64,000 bases of DNA, taken from Phytophthora colocasiae. Taxonomy: Eukaryota; Oomycota; Peronosporomycetes; Peronosporales; Peronosporaceae. Position 1 is the stretch's first letter. Each line of letters opens with the position of its first letter. Of the stretch, positions 57,933 through 64,000 are shown one piece after another. Under the pieces are notes generated by a model. That model ran no database searches and was not told where the DNA came from. It saw nothing but the letters and a program-made list of their open reading frames with translations. Position numbers and translations under genes: made by a program. The stretch covers positions 2,294,001 to 2,358,000 of the forward strand of contig JAGKQI010000098.1 in assembly GCA_018806915.1 (NCBI GenBank), read 5' to 3'.

Positions 57933-59624
57933 TCCTCCGGTTCTCCACCACCCAAGCCTACCAGACCTTCTGGGAAACATCGGGTTCGTGTTCCTCAGGA
58001 TCGCCCCAAGAACTACACGCCTGGCATCGATTCGGTGCGTCCGGCGAACGCCAAGTCTCCAGTGTCCAAGGACGCAGTTCACACCACGTTACCACCTAAA
58101 GTCGTCTGGAAAGAAGTTCGTCCAGACTTGCGCTTGGCTCTGCTCGCCGGCATTTCTTACGAGACAGCGATGAAGTGGTTGCGCACGGACAAGCCCGCCC
58201 ACAGCCTGTTCACGGGGCGCCCCTTGGTAAAAATGCTAGTGAGCATGATGTACTGGCGCAAACTGAATCAGACCCCGTGTACTTCGTACGTCCCAGAGAC
58301 GTATTACAAGATGGCTGAGGAGGAACTGCGCCGGCTTCGGAAAAACGATGTGGAGCCACCGGTCTGGGAGGCACTGGATGCTCACGTCCCATATCCCATC
58401 AGTGAGCCTGAGTCCACAGAGGATGACCCTCAGAAGGACCCGGACTTCAAGGAGTCTGGTGAACAAGAATCTGCATCCAGCGACAGCGAGTCTGACGACG
58501 AGAAGTCGAGCGGCAACAGCGATGACTCTGACGACGATGAGTCTGATGATCATTCGCACGCCGGCAACAAGCGTCCACGGGACTACGAGTCCAGCGACTC
58601 GGATGACTCGGGTCCAATAATCCCCACCAAGAAGTCCAAGCGGGATAGTGTGCACCAAGCATCCCGATCCAAGTCAGGCAGTCAAAAGTCCGGTGGCACT
58701 TCCACGTCAAGTCCCAAGAGCAAGAAGTCCGGTGGTTCGCCCAAGTCGAGTTCCAAGGACAAGAAGTCTCAAGACTCCAAGTCGCCTAAGAGTTCTTCGG
58801 GCAAGCGACCTTCTGGTAAACCCCGGAAGTCAAGTCTGGTGTCCAAGTCGTACAAGTCGCTGACACCGAAGGAGCTGCTGACAATCGAGGCCCCGGACAC
58901 ACATTGTTCTTCGTGGCTGTACTACGGCATTCCGGTCCAGCCGACGAGTGACACCAAGACGTCCATCGGGCAGACTCCAGGGTTCCCAGACTTCGAGCCC
59001 CACAGACACAGTCTGGCACGCCTCAAGAAACGTTGGAATTCCAAGAAATACCAAGCTCTGCTGGATGAAGTGCCAGCGCCCTGGGACGTCATGTACCAGA
59101 GCCGTCGGACCGAGCTGTACTTTCACCGGCGTGAAGACCTCTGTCCTTTGGTTCAGGCGGACATCGAAGAACTCGCGTCTCTCATGCGCAAGCACGCCCA
59201 AGCGCTGTGGGAACGCACTCACTGGGTGATCATGGATCCCGACGAGGACCTGCTGTCCGGTGAACAGCACAAGGAACGTGGGCTCCGACGTGCATCTTTA
59301 CTGCGCCAATATCGAGGGACAGTATCCAAGATTCTAAAGCACAAGGATTTCCCGGAGACGCTCATGTTCGAGCCTGGTATCTGGAAGGTCCCGGACAAAT
59401 ATTGCCCATGGATCTGGCAGGACCCACGTGCACGTGACATCGGAGGTCCTAAGTGCCTGAGCTTGCGCAAGCAACTCGAAGCTATCGACTCAGCGGAACC
59501 GGCGCGCACGCAGTGGGCCACAGCGTCTTCCGACAAGGACTGGATGGAATTCGTGCCATCCGATCTCCGGAAACAAGCTCTGACGCCCGCTGAACGCGCC
59601 GAAAATCCTGTCTCTCTGAAGTAA
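57933..59624 (+). CDS. Unknown convergent gene of element C, C-terminal part
   Basis: About 560 open codons in the frame of the middle part; the first ATG-like start is at 58035. It begins with a globular piece (VVWKEVRPDLRLALLAGIS, MKWLRTDKPAHSLF). An acidic Ser/Asp/Glu tract follows (near 58390-58620), then a basic Ser/Lys tract (near 58630-58860) with KKSKRDS-like clusters. A second globular part is rich in Trp and Tyr (WDVMYQSRRTELYFHRRED, HWVIMDPDEDLLSG, GIWKVPDKYCPWIW). I recognise no domain. It ends at TAA 59622, 384 bp before the convergent pol stop. Codon use looks like a real gene: GC-rich third positions over a long open frame. Confidence 0.6.
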   Translation, partial: SSGSPPPKPTRPSGKHRVRVPQDRPKNYTPGIDSVRPANAKSPVSKDAVHTTLPPKVVWKEVRPDLRLALLAGISYETAMKWLRTDKPAHSLFTGRPLVKMLVSMMYWRKLNQTPCTSYVPETYYKMAEEELRRLRKNDVEPPVWEALDAHVPYPISEPESTEDDPQKDPDFKESGEQESASSDSESDDEKSSGNSDDSDDDESDDHSHAGNKRPRDYESSDSDDSGPIIPTKKSKRDSVHQASRSKSGSQKSGGTSTSSPKSKKSGGSPKSSSKDKKSQDSKSPKSSSGKRPSGKPRKSSLVSKSYKSLTPKELLTIEAPDTHCSSWLYYGIPVQPTSDTKTSIGQTPGFPDFEPHRHSLARLKKRWNSKKYQALLDEVPAPWDVMYQSRRTELYFHRREDLCPLVQADIEELASLMRKHAQALWERTHWVIMDPDEDLLSGEQHKERGLRRASLLRQYRGTVSKILKHKDFPETLMFEPGIWKVPDKYCPWIWQDPRARDIGGPKCLSLRKQLEAIDSAEPARTQWATASSDKDWMEFVPSDLRKQALTPAERAENPVSLK

Positions 59625-59960
59625 GTACGCCAGAAGTCCGGTGTACTCTTCGCGACATCTCCGGGGAACTACACTTCTTCTTCCAGAACAACTTAGTCGT
59701 CTGCATATCGTAGCGTAGTAACAATTCCAAATATAGTTCCCCGACGACCTTCTCCTTTAACATCCTCACATGTCGTTCAGTAATCTTCTTCTCATAGCAT
59801 CATCATAATCCACTTCGTAAAATTCCATCATACACACACAACCACAAAATCATCTCCATACAAATTCACATAACAATCACCATCTCTGGGAGTCACGTAT
59901 TCCCGAAATCATTTTTCCGAAAGGCATGTCTCTCAGACACCTCATCTCTGAAATACATCG

Positions 59961-59986
59961 TCTGGTGAACATCACTGTTCACCAGA
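59961..59986. terminator. Hairpin between convergent genes of element C
   Basis: Arms TCTGGTGAACA and TGTTCACCAGA (11 bp, loop TCAC) sit in the 383-bp spacer between the plus-strand stop (59624) and the minus-strand pol stop (60008). A 14-bp palindrome AGAGTTTAAACTCT (60003-60016) spans the pol stop codon. The placement suggests a bidirectional 3'-end signal, but the function is inferred from position only. The rest of the spacer (59625-59960) is AC/AT-rich with no gene seen. Confidence 0.45.
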
Positions 59987-60007
59987 GTTTTCAGAATAGA
60001 TTAGAGT

Positions 60008-60970
60008 TTAAACTCTGGGGTGATCGTCTCCAGCTTGCATTGCTTGGAAACGAGCTCGCGCTCGTGCGCTCTGATTGAACTCATATAGCAAAGCGCCACA
60101 GTTCAGCTTTGACAAGGGTAGCCACTCTGTCTCGTCGTACCCCTTCCACTTGACCAGGTATTCGCGAAGTCTCTTGGAGGTCCTGGTACGTTTGCTCCAC
60201 CGAGTGTCAAGTATCTTTTCCACTTCGTATTCATCATTCTCGGTGTCGGGCTCCCAACTGTCTTCTGGTAACAGCGCTGCATCAAAGTCATCATCCTCGC
60301 GGACATCGAGTTCCACAGTCGGTCTTCTGGGAAACAGGGCTCTCGGCTTCAGGCGACTTATATGAACCCAAGGGTTCACCCGATACCCGGTATCCTCAAC
60401 CTTCAGTTTCACACGAAAATCATCCAACATCTCCTCAATCCGGAAAGGGCCATGCCACATGTGTGCGAGTTTCCGACTCAACCCCGTTTGTACCTTGGGG
60501 ATGTATAACCACACGGCATCACCGACGGCAAATCCGGACTTCAGACGTTCCGACAACTCCTTCCACTTTCGAGTCTGTTCTTCAGAACGCTCCCGCTTGG
60601 CCTTCTTCTGAAGTTCTTCAGCACAGGCTTGAGCGTAGCTGTAATCTCGTTGCATCTTCCGACGCCACTCATAAGCAGTGCGCTCTTGTACACCAGAAGG
60701 CTTTGGACCAAGCATTGCGGACACAGTCCCATGAGCATCCCATCCGTGCACCAGAAAGAAAGGTGTTTCCAGACGGGTCGCATCAAAGGAGGTGTTCAAT
60801 GCGAACATCAGGCGTTCGGCGTGATCGTCCCAATCAGTCTGGTCAGCTTCGGCGATGTAGGCCTTGATGGCACGCACGACCGTCTGAACAGACCGCTCTT
60901 GCTGGCCGTTCGCCTGGGGACGGTGCGCCAGAGTCGCTCGTTGTCTGCCGGAAACACCTGGACACTTCAC
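60008..60970 (-). pseudogene. pol: Integrase C-part and chromodomain, element C
   Basis: Begins in the integrase core (HRPQANGQQERSVQTVVRAI with the catalytic Glu), then ALNTSFDATRLETPF, the C-terminal SH3-like part (GDAVWLYIPKVQTGLSRKLAHMWHGPFRI) and a clear chromodomain near the end: YEVEKILDTRWSKR, EYLVKWKGYDETEW, LPLSKLN. The chromodomain aromatic positions (Tyr, Trp, Tyr/Trp) look intact, so histone binding is plausible. A one-base loss near 60965 separates it from the upstream integrase frame. Confidence 0.85.
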
Positions 60971-62054
60971 TCATGAACCGAGGATCTTGATCATGGCGTA
61001 TCAGGGAACTAGCTCCGAAGTTCCGGAAGACACGTTCCTCGTAGGCCTCAGCGACATCTTGAGCCGTAGTAATACTCATAGGCTTGCACATCACATAGCC
61101 TGAGAACATGTCTTGGAACAATAACAGGAACGTGTTGCCTCTGGCAGACTTTGGCATGTGCGTCACGAAATCCATGGACACCACTTCAAAAGGTCGACTG
61201 GGTTCGATGTTGCCGGGCGACGGTCCAGGATTCGGGGAACGCCCCTTGCCACTTGCACAGTCCATACACTCCTTGACGAACCTTTCCACATCAGCGTACA
61301 TACCAATCCAGTAGAACTCAGAGCTCAGCTTCTCGAACGTACGTTTGATTCCCTGGTGAGCACCCTGGTAATCCCCATGAGCATAATGCAACATATCAGC
61401 ATGCAAGTCTCTGGGGACCACAAGTCGGAGCTCATCCACCATGTCTCTCGGACGTTCTCTGGTAGCACGGCTGAGGCGGTACAAAACGTCTCTGGAATCC
61501 AAGATGAAATCATCGGCGATCCTGGCAAGCTTCCTTGCTCGGGGTCGTGGTAGATCTCCCACGTCACCCTTAAGGAACTTGATGAGTTCTGCCAGATGAA
61601 CATCTTGAGTCTGGTGAGCTTTGATCCTCCGCCAGCGTTCTTCCTGAAACTCCAGTGGGCCCATAGGTTCACGAGCCTCTACGTCATCTGGTAGGTTTGC
61701 TTCTTCTTGATTGCGTGCACGAGTGATGGCAACAAGCACCTTGGCAGCATGAGGCAGGGGCGCAGACTCTGGCCCTGGGTCATCCATCTCCGGTGTACAA
61801 TCATGTTCACCAGAGGTCCGGTGAACATCGTCCGGAGTTTCAGAAGACATCCCTTCGGGAGGCTTCATCGGTTTCTCTGGGATCTTGGACACCAGTTTTA
61901 GATGAGTCAGTTCGTCAGGGTCTTGGACCTGCCAGGACTCGCCAAGAACGAGGGTCTTGGACGTCAAATAGTCCGCTGCTTGATTGAACTCACGCTTCAC
62001 GTGCACTAGCTTCAGAGACTGGAACTTGATCTTCAGAGACTCAAACTCGGCCAA
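60843..62054 (-). pseudogene. pol: End of second RNase H, integrase zinc finger and core, element C
   Basis: Opens with the end of the archaeal-type RNase H (LKLVHVKREFNQAADYLTSK, with the last catalytic Asp). A linker of ~100 residues follows, then the integrase H-H-C-C finger (HYAHGDYQGAH, then CMDCASGKG). Catalytic Asp residues lie in VVSMDFVTHMP and IRHDQDPRFMSEV. The last ~40 codons are out of frame after the one-base loss near 60965. A second one-base loss near 62080 separates it from the RT frame. Confidence 0.85.
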
Positions 62055-64000
62055 TTTCCGCTGCAGGTTCGGCTGATTACATTGATCAGACCTTGGGCCT
62101 GCTGGATAACAATACGGGAGTCTCCGACAACCACCAAGTCTCGGATACCACGTTCCAAAGCTAACTTCAATCCATTGATCAGACCACAGTACTCTGAGTC
62201 ATTCACAGTGACGTCTTTTAGAGCGAACCCTTGGGCTTCCAGGATGTTCCACCCCGGGAGCTCCCAGAGCACACATCCGCAGCTTCCCAGGCGAGTGGAT
62301 GTCTTGGCGGCACTATCAAAACTTAGAACACAACCTCGGTAACCAGCCTCTAGCATCTCCACGCTAATGGGTGCTGGAGGTTTGACTCGCCCCTTGACGG
62401 GGATGAGGTTTTCAGAGACCTCATCGAGGTGTTCACGGGGTGTGATGCCCGCTCCAAGAATAGCCGGGAGACCATCTTCATCTCGCTGGATCCTGCGAAT
62501 CTCCAAATTCCAGTGTGACAACTTCAATCCCCACTTCACGTTCCGACCGTCCGCCGAACTGGATGACAGGAGCCATTTCAACACCGAATGTCTGGTGTAC
62601 ACCGTGATCACGGGACTCGTGTTTACCAGAGCCCGAAAGTTCTCCAGAACCCTGAGAATCGCGATGACCTCCTTCTCTGCGATGTGATACCGGCGTTCTG
62701 CCTCATTCAGCACACGTCCAGTGAACCGTACGGGGTGTATTACTCCATCGTACTCCTGTCCCAAGACGGCTGAAGCAGCCCACGGGTTCGCATGAGGTAT
62801 AATAACGAAAGGTCTGGTGCGATCTGGGTGTCTGAGGAGCGGTGTCGAGACAATCTTGCGCTTCAGAATCTCAAAGGCTTCCTTAGCTCGAGCCAAATCT
62901 CGACCAGCGCGAATCTGTTCATCAGACAACTCGTAGAGCACAGCAGCGATCACCGGTAAGTCTTCAATAAACTTGTTATAGTAATTCAGACTTCCCATGA
63001 AACTCTGTACTCCCTTGAGTGTCGACGGGAACGGCAATTCTTCTACTCCCTTGACGATCTTCGGCGTGGCTCTCAGCCCTTCAGCACTGATCTCATGCGA
63101 CAGATAAGGAATCGTCAGCTTCCCGAACTCGCTCTTGGGCAAGCTCACAGAAATGTTCCAGTATCTGAGTCTGAAAAGCAAGGCGTTCAAGTCTTCACAA
63201 AGTTGATCCCAGGTGGGCGCCCCATGAGCAATGTCGTCAATGTAGGAACTTCGTCCGAGTACCGGTCCCATGAAGGACGGGACTGGGATGTTCCTATGAA
63301 AGACAGTCATTTGGTCGGTGAGCACCGGAAACTCTGGCATGTGTTCATCAGAGTTCTGAAGTTGTTCACCGGACATCAGACCATGTACGTCGGAGTTCTG
63401 AGGTTCTAACTTCAGGAATTCCAGCACATCGGGATCAACGTCGGCTTCTTCTTCAGGTGACAGTCGCACGAACCCCCACAGGCAGTTATCCAACATCGCC
63501 TGGTATACCAGGGGCGCGTTCTTCAGACCGAAGGGCATTCTTACCCACTGGAAATGTCCAAATGGGCAGATGAACGCTGAGATCAGCCTCGCACGCTCCG
63601 TCATTCGAATAGCCCAAAAACCACTCGCCATATCCAGACTCATAAACCACAGTGCTGCCTCAAACCCAATCAACAGATCGTCTATCAGGGGCAACGGATA
63701 ACGCGACAACTGGATAAAACCATTCACCACTCGATAATCAATACACATGCGTATGTCCACACCATTCTTCTTGAGGACAATCACAATTGGTGATGCCCAA
63801 GGCGAAGTCGAGTACTCGATGAGTCCGGTCTCCAGGAGTTTCTTCAGAAGTTCGTACACCTTGATCATCAGGTGAGGGGCAACGGACCTCGGACGTTGGG
63901 CAACAGGTTTAGCGTCTCCCACGTCCAAGTCACAGACCACGCCCCTTGCCGGGGCAGGTGCGGCGTTGCCGTCTCCCAGAAAGATTTTCCGATGATACTT
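62033..64000 (-). CDS. pol: RT, RNase H and second (archaeal-type) RNase H, element C (partial)
   Basis: Open from the window edge (64000) leftward, so the start lies outside. RT: ARGVVCDLDVGDAKPVAQR lead, IRMCIDYRVVN, MSLDMASGFWAI, MPFGLKNAPLVYQ and catalytic YIDD (63233-63244). A ~60-residue insert with repeated QNSD-H words precedes the YIDD box. The Gypsy RNase H follows (FVIIPHANPWAASAVLGQ, AEKEVIAIL). A second RNase H has the catalytic set Asp in LSFDSAAKTS (near 62318), Glu in NDSEYCGLINGL (near 62195) and Asp in VVGDSRIVIQQ (near 62120). Such plant/archaeal-type RNase H capture is known in plant Tat and oomycete Chronos/Archon elements. The frame shifts near 62080 at the end of this domain. 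Confidence 0.88.
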   Translation of the reverse strand, partial: KYHRKIFLGDGNAAPAPARGVVCDLDVGDAKPVAQRPRSVAPHLMIKVYELLKKLLETGLIEYSTSPWASPIVIVLKKNGVDIRMCIDYRVVNGFIQLSRYPLPLIDDLLIGFEAALWFMSLDMASGFWAIRMTERARLISAFICPFGHFQWVRMPFGLKNAPLVYQAMLDNCLWGFVRLSPEEEADVDPDVLEFLKLEPQNSDVHGLMSGEQLQNSDEHMPEFPVLTDQMTVFHRNIPVPSFMGPVLGRSSYIDDIAHGAPTWDQLCEDLNALLFRLRYWNISVSLPKSEFGKLTIPYLSHEISAEGLRATPKIVKGVEELPFPSTLKGVQSFMGSLNYYNKFIEDLPVIAAVLYELSDEQIRAGRDLARAKEAFEILKRKIVSTPLLRHPDRTRPFVIIPHANPWAASAVLGQEYDGVIHPVRFTGRVLNEAERRYHIAEKEVIAILRVLENFRALVNTSPVITVYTRHSVLKWLLSSSSADGRNVKWGLKLSHWNLEIRRIQRDEDGLPAILGAGITPREHLDEVSENLIPVKGRVKPPAPISVEMLEAGYRGCVLSFDSAAKTSTRLGSCGCVLWELPGWNILEAQGFALKDVTVNDSEYCGLINGLKLALERGIRDLVVVGDSRIVIQQAQGLINVISRTCSGNWPSLSL

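Larger units (their letters stand above)
56338..64000 (-). mobile_element. Chronos-like Ty3/Gypsy element C (partial, runs off window)
   Basis: Minus-strand pol with RT, two RNase H domains, integrase and chromodomain occupies 60008-64000 and is open to the window edge, so gag and the 5' LTR must lie beyond 64000. A convergent plus-strand gene (56338-59624) lies past the pol 3' end. Shared words (GTTCACCAGA and its complement; CCATGTACGTCGGA) across pol, the spacer, the plus-strand gene and the region to its left suggest one element or one family. No LTR was identified, so the left border is uncertain. Dual RNase H plus chromodomain matches the oomycete Chronos group as I know it. Confidence 0.65.

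Overview
The window is repeat-dominated eukaryotic DNA with no recognisable host gene, rRNA, tRNA or CRISPR. It most likely comes from an oomycete of the Phytophthora or downy-mildew type. The main reason is the Ty3/Gypsy polymerase at the right edge, which combines two RNase H domains, an integrase and a chromodomain. As I recall, that is the layout of the oomycete 'Chronos' group. The assignment is an inference, not a database result.

Layout. (1) About 30 head-to-tail copies of a ~894-bp satellite fill 1-14654, 24810-36445 and 46636-47365. (2) Two copies of one Ty3/Gypsy family, A (14655-24809) and A-prime (36446-46635), interrupt the array. Both have 925-bp LTRs, lie in the same orientation, entered at the same nucleotide of the satellite unit and share the 4-bp duplication GTAT. 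Their gag ends in a -1 frame change at a canonical GGGAAAC heptamer. Both copies carry the same in-frame TAG in gag and the same TGA in protease. A-prime has a 3.24-kb internal inversion of its pol core. (3) At the right edge of the array lies a third Gypsy element, B (47367 to about 54.45 kb), degraded by frameshifts. Its whole length (LTR, leader, gag, pol and 3' region) is tiled with short near-perfect inverted repeats, with arms of 7-13 bp and loops of 0-10 nt, about one per 40 bp where read closely. (4) From about 54.5 kb to the end lies a fourth, Chronos-like element, C. Its pol runs leftward from beyond the window edge to 60008. A large convergent plus-strand gene of unknown function (about 56.3-59.6 kb) lies past the pol 3' end.

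Working together. A and A-prime encode capsid, nucleocapsid, protease, reverse transcriptase/RNase H, integrase and a chromodomain-like tail, the set needed for copy-and-paste retrotransposition. The satellite plus chromodomain-bearing Gypsy elements is the kind of landscape found at centromeres or in heterochromatin. B and C each show open frames on the opposite strand at or beyond the pol 3' end.

The strongest candidate for something undescribed is the hairpin tiling of element B. Where hairpins are duplicated inside the element, the arms have changed in a pairing-preserving way (G-C to A-U on both sides). That suggests selection for, or mechanistic maintenance of, structure along a whole retrotransposon. 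I know of no description of it.
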